Assembly (NCBI GenBank): GCA_963803495.1
Contig: CAWDMP010000002.1
Location: forward strand, 2,418,001-2,482,000
From: Persicitalea sp963803495
GTDB lineage: Bacteria > Bacteroidota > Bacteroidia > Cytophagales > Spirosomataceae
Direction of reading: 5' to 3'
Length of the DNA: 64,000 nucleotides
Shown: positions 17,979 through 26,376 of the stretch, piece by piece
Layout: every line of letters starts with the position of its first letter
How positions within the stretch are numbered: position 1 is the stretch's first letter
Translations under genes and position numbers: made by a program
Notes under the pieces: model-generated
Told to the model about the DNA's origin: nothing
Database searches by the model: none
The model's input: the letters and a program-made list of their open reading frames with translations, nothing else

Positions 17979-20315
17979 ATGAAGCATACTTCTCCCGCTT
18001 TCTTCTCTGTTTTATTTTTTGCCGGGCTTTTTTTTTCTATCCATAGCCCGGCTTTTGCTCAAAACACTGACAATCTTCCCGTCCACGAGTACCGTCTGAC
18101 GATTGACCGACAGACCGTCAACCTGGCGGGTCGCGACGTATCGGGCATGACCGTCAACGGTGGCATACCGGGGCCGACGCTTCGCTTCACCGAAGGCGAA
18201 TACGCCGTGATTTACGTCGAGAATAAGATGGATGTCGAGACGTCAGTCCACTGGCACGGGCTGCTCCTGCCCAATTTCTACGACGGCGTGCCCTACCTCA
18301 CCACGCCACCGATCAAGCCCGGTCAGACGTTCAAGTACGAATTTCCGCTAATCCAGTCGGGTACCTATTGGTATCACTCGCATACGATGTTGCAGGAGCA
18401 AAGCGGCGTGTATGGCTCCATTGTGATTGAGCCAAAGGTCAAAAAGCCGGATTATGAACGCGATTTGGTTTTGGTACTTTCCGATTGGACCAACCAGAAA
18501 CCCCAAAACGTGCTGCGCAATTTGAAACGTGGAAACGAGTGGTACAACATCAGGAAAAACACCGCCATGCCGCTCAATCGGGTAATCGCGCGCGGTGCCC
18601 TGGGCGCTCAACTCAACTTCTGGAAGCAGCGCATGGAAAGCATAGATATCGCCGATGTGTACTATGCCGCCTTTCTGAGCAATGGACAAACTGTGCAGGA
18701 ATATCCTGATTACAAACCCGGTGAGAAGGTACGCGTCAGGATTATCAATGCGGGTGCTTCGTCGCAGTTTTGGCTCACGTTCGGGGGGCCAGACCCCATT
18801 TTGGTCGCGGCCGATGGGCTGGACGTAGTACCCGTACCGCATAACAAAACCTTTATTGCGATCGCCGAAACCTACGATTTCATCCTTACTGTCCCCGCCG
18901 AGGGCAAGTTGGAAATCAGGGCAATGGCCCAGGACGGCTCTGGGCATTCCTCTACCTACATCGGCCAGGGCGAAGTGGTTCCGGCACCCGTCGTTCCCAA
19001 GCCCGACCAGTACGCTATGATGAAGCAAATGGGCGCGATGAATATGCGTATGGGCGCCCCGGCTATCAAATTGAATCCCGAGAAAGAGGAACCGAAAGAG
19101 TTGATGGAAAATTGGGGCATGCGGATGGATATGGGAAAAGGCATGAAGATGGACCACGCCAAAATGGGGCATGGCATGAAGGGGATGCACATGAACCACA
19201 AAAAAGACAAGAAGATGTCGGCCGATACCATGAAGATGGAAAACATAGATCACTCGAAGATGGAGGGTATGGACATGTACACCGAGTACAACTACGATTA
19301 CCTTATATCACCAGAGAAGTCCACGATTCTGACTGATCCCGCCGGCGAAGAGAAACCCGTGCGGCGTATCCTGCTCAACCTGACGGGCAACATGGCGCGG
19401 TACATATGGAGCCTCAACGGTGTACCGCTTTCCGAGGCTGACAACATCAAAATCAAGAAAGGCGAGGTGGTAGGCATCACGCTGAACAATCTTACGATGA
19501 TGCATCACCCTATGCACCTGCACGGTCATTTCTTCCGGGTTTTGAATAAAAACGGCCACTATTCGCCGCTCAAACACACGGTTAACGTCGCGCCAATGCA
19601 GAAGGTGACCATCGAGTTCGACGCTCGGGAAGATGCCGATTGGTTCTTTCACTGCCACGTGCTGTACCACATGAACAGCGGCATGGCGCGGGTATTCAGC
19701 TACGACACGCTTCGCGATCCGCGGATGAAGCCATTTCCAGCGGCAGCAATTCAAAATGAGAGCAATCATGTGTTTGCGTGGGGAACGGCCGACCTCGCTT
19801 CGCACATGACGCACCTCAATCTGGTGGCGTCTAATCTGCGCAACCAGTTTAACCTGCGAGCTGAGTACGGCTGGAATAAACGCCTGGAAGCGGAGGTGAC
19901 CTATGAGCGGTACCTCTATGACTATTTCCGGGTATTTGGTGGAGTGAACGTCGAGAACGAACGCGAGGACGATCCTGGCGATGTCACGACTACCGCCATT
20001 GGGGGTATCCGAATGCTGACGCCTTACCTCTTCAACCTCGATTTGCGCCTGGATAGCAAACTCCGGCCCCAACTCAGCCTGAGCCGCGAGTTGATGATTT
20101 TCCCGCGTACCATGCTTTTTGGTGAATATGAGTACCAGGCTGATTTTGGCTGGACCAAGCGCCCCCCACGCGAGAACGTAGTCGATAACGGTGCCTACCG
20201 CCGCGAGGTGACCTGGTCGGTGGGACTGGAGTACTTCTTGTCGCGTAACATTTCCCTGACGGCTAGTTACGAGAACCGTTTTGGAGCCGGAGCGGGGCTG
20301 TCGATGCGGTTTTAA
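17979..20315 (+). CDS. Multicopper oxidase fused to a CopB-like outer-membrane domain
   Basis: A 778-residue secreted protein. After a signal peptide come cupredoxin domains with all four copper motifs: HWHGLLLPN, WYHSHTMLQEQSG, HPMHLHGHFFRVL and HCHVLYHMNSGM. Between about residues 345 and 435 is a Met/His-rich segment (runs such as MGKGMKMDHAKMGHGMKGM), typical of copper handling. The last 190 residues (from about HVFAWG) look like the barrel of copper-resistance protein B (AEYGWNKRLEAEVTYERY, ending YENRFGAGAGLSMRF). Together they suggest oxidation and sequestration of Cu(I) at the outer membrane. The DUF305 gene follows after 24 bp. Confidence 0.9.
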   Translation: MKHTSPAFFSVLFFAGLFFSIHSPAFAQNTDNLPVHEYRLTIDRQTVNLAGRDVSGMTVNGGIPGPTLRFTEGEYAVIYVENKMDVETSVHWHGLLLPNFYDGVPYLTTPPIKPGQTFKYEFPLIQSGTYWYHSHTMLQEQSGVYGSIVIEPKVKKPDYERDLVLVLSDWTNQKPQNVLRNLKRGNEWYNIRKNTAMPLNRVIARGALGAQLNFWKQRMESIDIADVYYAAFLSNGQTVQEYPDYKPGEKVRVRIINAGASSQFWLTFGGPDPILVAADGLDVVPVPHNKTFIAIAETYDFILTVPAEGKLEIRAMAQDGSGHSSTYIGQGEVVPAPVVPKPDQYAMMKQMGAMNMRMGAPAIKLNPEKEEPKELMENWGMRMDMGKGMKMDHAKMGHGMKGMHMNHKKDKKMSADTMKMENIDHSKMEGMDMYTEYNYDYLISPEKSTILTDPAGEEKPVRRILLNLTGNMARYIWSLNGVPLSEADNIKIKKGEVVGITLNNLTMMHHPMHLHGHFFRVLNKNGHYSPLKHTVNVAPMQKVTIEFDAREDADWFFHCHVLYHMNSGMARVFSYDTLRDPRMKPFPAAAIQNESNHVFAWGTADLASHMTHLNLVASNLRNQFNLRAEYGWNKRLEAEVTYERYLYDYFRVFGGVNVENEREDDPGDVTTTAIGGIRMLTPYLFNLDLRLDSKLRPQLSLSRELMIFPRTMLFGEYEYQADFGWTKRPPRENVVDNGAYRREVTWSVGLEYFLSRNISLTASYENRFGAGAGLSMRF

Positions 20316-20339
20316 AAACAGAATCAACATTTATCAACC

Positions 20340-20801
20340 ATGGAAATGAAGCATAGTAAGCCTTACCAAAAATTTGCCCTGATGTTGGGCATTTCGTTTT
20401 GCATCATGTATGCCGTGATGTTTTTGAACGTCTACAAACTGGACCACATCTACCTCAGTACCACCCGGCTGTACATGACGCTACTCATGATAGCACCAAT
20501 GGCACTGCTGATGCTGGCGATGATGGGCGGTATGTATCAGGATAAAAAAATGAACGCTGTCATCATCACCCTGAGCCTCTCGGTCTTCATTTCGGCCTTT
20601 GCCTTCCTGCGCAATCAGACCTTGGTGGGCGATGCGCAATACATGAAAGCCATGATTCCACACCACTCCTCGGCCATTTTGACCAGTGAGAACGCCGACA
20701 TCAAAGATCCTGAGGTGAGGAAACTGGCCGACGACATCATTGCCGCCCAGAAGAAAGAAATCGCGGAGATGAAAGCCATGCTGGATCGATTGAAGAAGTA
20801 G
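20340..20801 (+). CDS. DUF305 family membrane protein
   Basis: A 153-residue protein with three predicted membrane helices in the first two thirds and a C-terminal DUF305 domain carrying the MKAMIPHHSSAILTSENA signature. DUF305 proteins are small His/Met-bearing proteins often found with copper-resistance genes. The 24-bp gap to the copper oxidase suggests one transcript. It is followed at 20821 by a long hairpin with T-tract. Confidence 0.88.
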   Translation: MEMKHSKPYQKFALMLGISFCIMYAVMFLNVYKLDHIYLSTTRLYMTLLMIAPMALLMLAMMGGMYQDKKMNAVIITLSLSVFISAFAFLRNQTLVGDAQYMKAMIPHHSSAILTSENADIKDPEVRKLADDIIAAQKKEIAEMKAMLDRLKK

Positions 20802-20820
20802 AAGTCATCTTATTTCTCAG

Positions 20821-20860
20821 AAAAAAAAATCAATCGTAATATTGCGATTGATTTTTTTTT
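20821..20860. promoter_or_regulatory. arsO: Hairpin doubling as terminator and ArsR-type operator
   Basis: A 16-bp perfect stem flanked by A9 and T9 tracts, so it can terminate the copper-oxidase/DUF305 transcript in either direction. Its centre, ATCGTAATATTGCGAT (20833-20848), is a near-palindrome repeated as ATCGTAATATTACAAT at 21245-21260 before arsM. It overlaps the -33 region of the arsR promoter. It is therefore a good candidate for the ArsR binding site. Confidence 0.7.
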
Positions 20861-20871
20861 GTCTACCTTTG
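20842..20871 (+). promoter_or_regulatory. arsR promoter (Bacteroidota type)
   Basis: TTG (20842-20844), 19 bp, then TACCTTTG (20864-20871), matching the consensus TTG-N17-23-TAnnTTTG. The arsR start is 29 bp further on. The -33 TTG lies within the palindromic operator, consistent with repression by ArsR. Confidence 0.65.
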
Positions 20872-20899
20872 GCCCATCGACCAACGAAAGCACCGCCCT

Positions 20900-21226
20900 G
20901 TGGGACTGACCAAAACCGCCGAATTTACCGAAGAAGAAAACCGCATCGCCGAACTCGCCAAAGCGTTTGCGCACCCGGCGCGGGTTGCCATTCTGAGGTT
21001 GCTGGCCGAGAAGAAAACCTGCATTTGCGGCGATCTGGTGGATGAATTACCACTTTCGCAAGCCACGGTGTCGCAACATTTGAAAGAGCTCAAAAGAATT
21101 GGCCTCGTCCGGGGCGAGATCGACCCGCCGCGCGTCTGCTACTGCATCGACCCGGAAGTCTGGCAGCAAGCCCAGAATACCTTCATGCAGCTGTTTGGCG
21201 AGTATAGCACCGTATCCTGCTGCTAA
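20900..21226 (+). CDS. arsR: ArsR/SmtB-family transcriptional repressor
   Basis: A 108-residue winged-helix regulator that leaves DNA when it binds As(III) or a related metal. It has the family core AKAFAHPARVAILRLLAEKK, a CICGDLVDELPLSQATVSQHLKEL recognition segment and the C-terminal pair CC. CIC in the helix before the recognition helix resembles the CxC of ArsR metal sites. The start codon is GTG; the next in-frame ATG lies near the end of the gene, so GTG is the only reasonable start. It heads arsR-arsM-acr3-arsC. Confidence 0.92.
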   Translation: MGLTKTAEFTEEENRIAELAKAFAHPARVAILRLLAEKKTCICGDLVDELPLSQATVSQHLKELKRIGLVRGEIDPPRVCYCIDPEVWQQAQNTFMQLFGEYSTVSCC

Positions 21227-21244
21227 AAAAATTTGGTCTCGTTC

Positions 21245-21260
21245 ATCGTAATATTACAAT
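21245..21260. promoter_or_regulatory. Second ArsR-type operator, before arsM
   Basis: ATCGTAATATTACAAT, sharing 13 of 16 bases with the site before arsR and also palindromic. It lies 18 bp after the arsR stop and 44 bp before the arsM start in an AT-rich leader. This suggests ArsR controls arsM separately as well. Confidence 0.6.
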
Positions 21261-21304
21261 CAGTATCTCATAATTCATATCTCAATATCTCATATCTAAA
21301 CAAC

Positions 21305-22195
21305 ATGGAAACGAACGAACAAGAATTGAAAGAAGTCGTGCGCAAGAAGTACGCCGAAATCGCCAACCAAGATCCCTCGCTGAACGCAGCTTCCTGTTGT
21401 GGCTCGGGTCCGGCTTCGCAGGAAGTGTACAATATCATGATCGATGACTACACGACCGTAGCGGGCTATACGTCGGAGGCTGATTTGGGGTTGGGCTGTG
21501 GTTTGCCCACGCAGTTTGCCAAAATCAAGAAAGGCGACGTTGTGATCGACCTCGGCTCGGGCGCGGGTAACGACTGCTTTGTGGCCCGGCACGAAACCGG
21601 TCCCGAAGGCAAAGTGATCGGTATCGACTTCACCGAAGAAATGATCGCTCGTGCCCGCAAAAACGCCGAAACGCGCGGCCTGCACAATGTGGAATTCCGG
21701 CAGGGCGACATCGAGCAGATGCCAGTCGGCGACGGCATAGCCGATGTGATCGTGAGCAATTGCGTACTGAACCTGGTACCGAACAAGCGGGCCGTGTTCG
21801 CCGAAATGATCCGGGTATTGAAGCCTGGTGCCCATTTCAGTATTTCGGACATCGTAGTTGAAGGTGAACTACCCGCCAACTTGTGGAAAGCCGCCGAGAT
21901 GTACGCCGGTTGCGTGTCGGGTGCTATTCCCAAAGACGACTACCTGGCGCAGGCCGCCGAGGCTGGCTTCGAGAACCTAACGATCCAGAAACAGAAGACG
22001 ATCTTTATTCCCGACGATATTTTGGTTCAGTACCTATCAGCCGACGAAATCGCAGATTTTCGGAATGGCTCGGCCAGTGTTGAGAGCATCACGCTTTTCG
22101 CTACCAAGCCGGGCGGCACACCTGCCTTGGAGATGCTGAACCAGGTAACAGCCGAAGCGGGTGAATCTTGCTGCGGACCGGAGGGATGCTGCTGA
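21305..22195 (+). CDS. arsM: Arsenite methyltransferase ArsM
   Basis: A 296-residue SAM-dependent enzyme that methylates As(III). Motifs: AASCCGSG near the N-terminus, GCGLPTQFAKIKKGDVVIDL, the SAM loop DLGSGAGNDCF, VSNCVLNLVPNK with the conserved Cys, and AEMYAGCVSGAIPKD. A cysteine-rich tail (ESCCGPEGCC) ends the protein. ATG 21305 is chosen because the conserved region starts there. The acr3 start follows 31 bp after its stop. Confidence 0.95.
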   Translation: METNEQELKEVVRKKYAEIANQDPSLNAASCCGSGPASQEVYNIMIDDYTTVAGYTSEADLGLGCGLPTQFAKIKKGDVVIDLGSGAGNDCFVARHETGPEGKVIGIDFTEEMIARARKNAETRGLHNVEFRQGDIEQMPVGDGIADVIVSNCVLNLVPNKRAVFAEMIRVLKPGAHFSISDIVVEGELPANLWKAAEMYAGCVSGAIPKDDYLAQAAEAGFENLTIQKQKTIFIPDDILVQYLSADEIADFRNGSASVESITLFATKPGGTPALEMLNQVTAEAGESCCGPEGCC

Positions 22196-22226
22196 GGGTT
22201 ATTTTTCAATTATAAAACCCTCTTCC

Positions 22227-23156
22227 ATGTCTAAGTCTAGTCCCAAAAGCCTGTCTTTCCTGGATCGCTGGCTAACGCTGTGGATTTTCTTAGCCATGCT
22301 CGCGGGCGTCGGAATCGGCTATTTTTTCCCCCAATCCGGCGTATTCATCAATCGATTTAAAGTGGGTGCCACCAACATTCCACTGGCTCTCGGCCTGATC
22401 CTGATGATGTACCCGCCGCTGGCAAAGGTGCGGTTTAGAGAACTTCCGAGCGTCTTCAAGAATGGAAAAATACTATTGCTGTCCTTATTTCAGAACTGGG
22501 TCATTGGCCCGGTTCTGATGTTTGGACTGGCCGTAGCTTTCCTTTCTGATCGCCCTGACTACATGACGGGGCTAATCATGATCGGCATTGCCCGTTGCAT
22601 TGCCATGGTAATCGTGTGGAACGATCTCGCAAATGGTAATCGGCTCTATGCCGCTGGCTTAGAAGCCTTCAACAGTATCTTTCAGGTTCTTTTTTACCCT
22701 ATTTACGCCTGGATTTTTATTAACGCCCTTCCCGACTTGCTCGGATTGACGGGCTAAGACATAAACATTACGATGGCAGAAGTGGCCCAAAGTGTTTTCA
22801 TTTATCTGGGCATACCATTTCTGCTGGGAGCCACCTCCCGCTATGTCCTTGCAAAAATAAAGGGCCAAACATGGTTTGAAGCCACTTCCCTGGCCTTCAC
22901 CGCAGCGGGCAACAATTTCGAGTCGGGCATTGCGGTGGCTATCTCGGTTTTTGGAATCGAATCGGGAGCCGCATTTGCTGCGGTGGTAGGGCCTTTGATC
23001 GAAGTGCCCGTGCTCATTTTAATGGTCAATTTTGCCAAAAAACAGGAACACACTTTTGCTGCAATTTCCCCAACAGATTTGCAATCATGCTATTCCCCAA
23101 AATTCAGACCTACTTCGACTCGCTTGACGACCGTTCTATTTCCGATGAGCGTCTAA
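22227..23156 (+). CDS. acr3: Arsenite efflux transporter Acr3, interrupted by an in-frame TAA
   Basis: Acr3-family membrane carrier (about 310 codons) for As(III) export: SFLDRWLTLWIFLAMLAGVG, LALGLILMMYPPLAKV, GIARCIAMVIVWNDLA and, after the break, AAGNNFESGIAVAISVFG with GPLIEVPVLI. The stop TAA at 22755-22757 lies between LLGLTG and DINITMAEVAQ in the same frame, so there is no frameshift. A single base change from a Tyr codon would explain it. If real, only a 177-residue half would be made unless the downstream ATG 22773 is used separately. The C-terminal codons run 70 bp into arsC; the natural end is unclear. Confidence 0.85.
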
Positions 23157-23701
23157 ATGCTTTGAACAGCCTTCGGAACTATGTTTTGGAAAAATCAGGG
23201 CACGGCGAAATCCTTAACCTAACATTCATCTGTACCCACAACTCCCGCCGAAGCCATTTTGGTCAGGTATGGGCACAAATAGCGGCCCACGAATTCGGGG
23301 TTGAAAACGTGCGTTGCTTTTCGGGTGGCACCGAAGCCACCGCCTGCAACCCCCGCACGGTAGCAGCTTTGGAAAGAGCAGGACTGGTGGCAAAGCGGGA
23401 AGCGCAGGAAGAAAATCCGGTATACGAGCTCTATTTTGCAGAAACCGCCCCGCCCGTCCGTGCTTTTTCAAAGCTTTATGACGGACTACCCAATCCCGAT
23501 CACGGCTTTGCCGCCGTCATGACGTGCAGTCAGGCGGAGCAAAACTGTCCCTACATTCCGGGCGCAGGGCGACGTTTCGCCCTGCCGTACTCCGACCCCA
23601 AAGAAGCCGACGATACGCCGCTCGAAAGTCAGGTGTACGACGAGCGCTGTCGACAAATCGCCACTGAATTGAAACACTTGTTTCGTAAACTGCAATTCTA
23701 A
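23087..23701 (+). CDS. arsC: Arsenate reductase, low-molecular-weight tyrosine-phosphatase type
   Basis: A 204-residue enzyme with the phosphatase loop CTHNSRRS (C-x5-R-S) near residue 48, SGGTEATACNPRTVAALERAG and FAAVMTCSQAEQNCP. It reduces As(V) to As(III), which Acr3 would export and ArsM methylate. Its start overlaps the acr3 reading frame. It differs from short thioredoxin-coupled ArsC by its extra length, as is usual in Bacteroidota. Confidence 0.9.
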   Translation: MLFPKIQTYFDSLDDRSISDERLNALNSLRNYVLEKSGHGEILNLTFICTHNSRRSHFGQVWAQIAAHEFGVENVRCFSGGTEATACNPRTVAALERAGLVAKREAQEENPVYELYFAETAPPVRAFSKLYDGLPNPDHGFAAVMTCSQAEQNCPYIPGAGRRFALPYSDPKEADDTPLESQVYDERCRQIATELKHLFRKLQF

Positions 23702-23752
23702 TTTCCTGAACTTCCCGAAAGCTTAGCGCCACACGGCAAGTGTTTCGGGAAG

Positions 23753-23778
23753 TTGTCGCGTAAGGCTGGTTATCTTTG
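23753..23778 (+). promoter_or_regulatory. Candidate recO promoter
   Basis: TATCTTTG at 23771-23778 fits the TAnnTTTG -7 box, 45 bp before the recO ATG. A TTG at 23753-23755 lies 15 bp upstream, slightly closer than usual. Confidence 0.4.
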
Positions 23779-23823
23779 CAGCAGAAATCAAAAAAGGCGA
23801 TCGCCGATACCCACCCACACCCT

Positions 23824-24519
23824 ATGCTACACAAAACCAGAGGAATCGCCCTGAGCTACATTCGCTACCGCGAGTCGTCGATCATTGCCAAGGTATACAC
23901 CGAGGCGTTTGGCATTCAAAGCTACATCGTCAACAGCGTGCGGAGCAGTCGGTCGAAGTCCAACCGCATCGCGCTTTTCCAGCCGTTGACGCTGCTGGAC
24001 ATGGTGGTGTACCATAAGAACAAAACCGATTCGCTGCACCGGATTTCAGAAATGAAGTGCCGAATTCCGTTCCACAGCCTGCCCTTTGACGTGGTAAAGT
24101 CGTGCCTGGGGCTGTTCCTGACTGAGATTCTGACGAAAGCCTTACGGGAAGAGGAAGAGAACACTCCCCTGTTCGAATTTCTGGAAGACGCCGTGCTGTA
24201 CCTCGACAACGCCGAGCGTGACTTCGAGAACTTCCATATCCACGTCCTGACGCAGCTGGCGTTTTTTCTGGGCTTTGGCATGGAAACCGCCGCCGACCTT
24301 GCCAACGAACTCCGCGACAACCACTACCCGGCCCGGCCAGACGCCATGCAACAGACCGCCCTGCAGATCTACCTGTCGGCCCCATTCGGGGTTCACGTAC
24401 CTTTGGACAAGTCCCGTCGCCTTTCGCTGTTAAACATGCTGGTGTTTTTGTACAAGATTCACCTGGATTCGTTGGGTGAAATACGCTCGCTGGAGGTGTT
24501 GCATGAAGTGCTGAGTTAA
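23824..24519 (+). CDS. recO: DNA repair protein RecO
   Basis: A 231-residue recombination mediator that helps load RecA at single-strand gaps with RecR. The N-terminal OB-fold reads TRGIALSYIRYRESSIIAKVYTE; a helical C-terminal domain includes FHIHVLTQLAFFLGFG. The four zinc cysteines of the E. coli-type C-terminal domain are not present, as is common in Bacteroidota RecO. ATG 23824 is preferred over an upstream in-frame start because the OB-fold begins there. Confidence 0.9.
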   Translation: MLHKTRGIALSYIRYRESSIIAKVYTEAFGIQSYIVNSVRSSRSKSNRIALFQPLTLLDMVVYHKNKTDSLHRISEMKCRIPFHSLPFDVVKSCLGLFLTEILTKALREEEENTPLFEFLEDAVLYLDNAERDFENFHIHVLTQLAFFLGFGMETAADLANELRDNHYPARPDAMQQTALQIYLSAPFGVHVPLDKSRRLSLLNMLVFLYKIHLDSLGEIRSLEVLHEVLS

Positions 24520-24550
24520 ATGGGCTGCTACTAAATTCGACTTCATGAAT

Positions 24551-24588
24551 ATGTCAGTCTGAGCGGAACGGGCCGCTCAGACTGACAT
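24551..24588. repeat. Long hairpin after recO, interspersed-repeat type
   Basis: A perfect 16-bp inverted repeat (ATGTCAGTCTGAGCGG and its complement) with a 6-base loop. The GTCAGTCTGAGCGG half resembles a short repeat scattered in many Bacteroidota genomes. It may end recO transcription, though only three T residues follow. Confidence 0.7.
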
Positions 24589-24666
24589 TTGAGCTAAGAC
24601 ACCGAGAATGAAAGTTATTAGAATCGCCACGCCCGTGACTTTCTAGGGAAACTCCCTCCTGAATTC

Positions 24667-26163
24667 ATGTCAAGATCTCAACGCATTGGTTTTTGGGGCG
24701 GCCTGGTGGTCGCCCTTCTCTTTGTAGTCATACCCACACCCGACGGCATGGCGGTGCCCGCGCAACGCGCCGTGGCCGTTACGCTGCTCATGGCGATTTG
24801 GTGGCTTACCGAAGCGATCCCGATCTACGCTACAGCCTTTGTGCCCATGGCACTGTTTCCGCTGCTGGGCGTGCTGGAAACCGACGACGTCGCCGAAAGC
24901 TACGGTCACAGCTACGTAATCATGCTGCTGTGCGGTTTTTTTATCGCCAAAGTGATCGAGTCGCAGCAACTGCACCGTCGCATTGCGCTCACGGTACTGA
25001 AGCACTTGGGCAGCAATCAGCAGAAAATCATTCTGAGCTTCATGCTCGTGTCGGCTTTTCTGTCGATGTGGATCGCCAACGTAGCCGTGGTACTACTCAT
25101 GCTACCCATCGCCACGGCCGTGATCGCCCGCACCGACGAAGCCGAAGGCGACGAAACGTCCAAATTCGGCTTGGCGCTGATGCTGGCGACGGCCTACGCC
25201 TGTAGCATCGGCGGTACCGCGACGCTGATCGGGACGCCCGTCAACATGGTGTTTGCGGGCATTGTGGGAGAGCTTTTTCCGGCCGCGCCCGAGATCAATT
25301 TTTTCACCTGGATCAAGATCGGCTTCCCGCTGGTCGTCGTTTTTATCCCGGTTATCTGGCTCTACATCATCAAATACTTCCGCATTTCCAGCCGCTTTCA
25401 GCTCGACCGCACGGCCTTCACCCGTGAGCTGGCCACGCTTGGGCCGCCTTCCGACGGGGAGAAAAAGGCCTTTGCCGTCTTCCTGTTCACGGCCATTGGC
25501 TGGGTGTTCCGCAGTGATTTTGATTTCGGCTCGTTCCGGGTGCCCGGCTGGGGTAGTTTGCTGGGCGTGGGCGACTACGTCCACGATTCCACAGTAGCGG
25601 TCATTGGTGCGCTCGCGCTTTTCGCCATGACCAACAAGAAAACCGGAAAGCCGCTGCTGACCTGGAAAGAAGCCGCCACGGTACCCTGGGGCATCGTCAT
25701 GATCGTGGGCGGCGGCTACGCCATCGCGCGTAGTTTTCAAAAAACCGGCCTGGCCGCCTGGATTGGCGGCCACATGGATTTCATCGGGGCCTACTCGCCC
25801 CTGATGATTCTACTGATCGTGACGACCTTCATCGTGTTCCTGACCGAGATCAATTCTAACACCGCCACGGCCAACATCTTCCTGCCGGTACTGGCCGCTG
25901 TGGCTGTCGCCGCGCGGATCAACCCACTGTTCCTCATGATTCCGGCGACCTTCGCCTGTTCCTTCGCCTTCATGATGCCCTCAGGTACGGGTACCAACAC
26001 CGTCATTTTCGCCAGTGGTAAGGTCTCGATTCCCGAAATGGCTCGGTGCGGTCTATGGCTCAACCTCATCTCGGTGGTGCTGCTGACGGCGATGCTGTAC
26101 TTCATCGTCATCCCGATTTTGGGGATCGAAATGACCCTTCCAGCCTGGATTGACACAAAGTAA
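24667..26163 (+). CDS. SLC13/DASS-family sodium-coupled anion transporter
   Basis: A 498-residue inner-membrane carrier with 11-12 hydrophobic helices. Marks of the divalent anion:Na+ symporter family are WWLTEAIPIYATAFVP, SMWIANVAVVLLMLPIATAV, CSIGGTATLIGTPVN (first SNT-like hairpin) and FLTEINSNTATANIFLPV (second, with SNT). Substrates in the family are dicarboxylates, citrate or sulfate; the sequence alone does not decide. It stands alone between a hairpin and the ABC-permease control region. Confidence 0.92.
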   Translation: MSRSQRIGFWGGLVVALLFVVIPTPDGMAVPAQRAVAVTLLMAIWWLTEAIPIYATAFVPMALFPLLGVLETDDVAESYGHSYVIMLLCGFFIAKVIESQQLHRRIALTVLKHLGSNQQKIILSFMLVSAFLSMWIANVAVVLLMLPIATAVIARTDEAEGDETSKFGLALMLATAYACSIGGTATLIGTPVNMVFAGIVGELFPAAPEINFFTWIKIGFPLVVVFIPVIWLYIIKYFRISSRFQLDRTAFTRELATLGPPSDGEKKAFAVFLFTAIGWVFRSDFDFGSFRVPGWGSLLGVGDYVHDSTVAVIGALALFAMTNKKTGKPLLTWKEAATVPWGIVMIVGGGYAIARSFQKTGLAAWIGGHMDFIGAYSPLMILLIVTTFIVFLTEINSNTATANIFLPVLAAVAVAARINPLFLMIPATFACSFAFMMPSGTGTNTVIFASGKVSIPEMARCGLWLNLISVVLLTAMLYFIVIPILGIEMTLPAWIDTK

Positions 26164-26198
26164 AGGCGTAAAACAATAACAGGAAAGACGTTAAGTAC

Positions 26199-26235
26199 TG
26201 TCCGATTTCGTAACACCACTGTCCGAAATCGGACA
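26199..26235. promoter_or_regulatory. Paired 16-bp palindromes before the ABC permease
   Basis: TGTCCGATTTCGTAAC (26199-26214, right half degenerate) and the perfect palindrome TGTCCGAAATCGGACA (26220-26235), starts 21 bp apart. It is the same arrangement as at 2281-2317. A TGG...ACTTTTGA element follows after 52 bp. Candidate enhancer for a shared activator. Confidence 0.65.
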
Positions 26236-26287
26236 GTATTTTTGTTTAATGTTTATGCAAAAGACTTATAACCAGAAAATTAGGTTT

Positions 26288-26303
26288 TGGGTATGACTTT
26301 TGA
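26288..26303 (+). promoter_or_regulatory. Promoter-like element of the ABC permease gene
   Basis: TGGGTATGACTTTTGA, counterpart of the element at 2371-2386, 73 bp before the ATG. It is close to a sigma-54 -24/-12 pattern but with one extra base and GA instead of GC. Confidence 0.4.
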
Positions 26304-26376
26304 ATGCATTTTTCCAGTCAAAACCATCCCCCGTTAACCGTCCCCCGCCCCCCAAGAAAACCAAACCGAACGCTCT

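Noticed and set aside
18348..19253. Minus-strand His-rich frame opposite the copper oxidase.
   Set aside because: It is the complement of the Met/His-rich codons and has no leader or domain.
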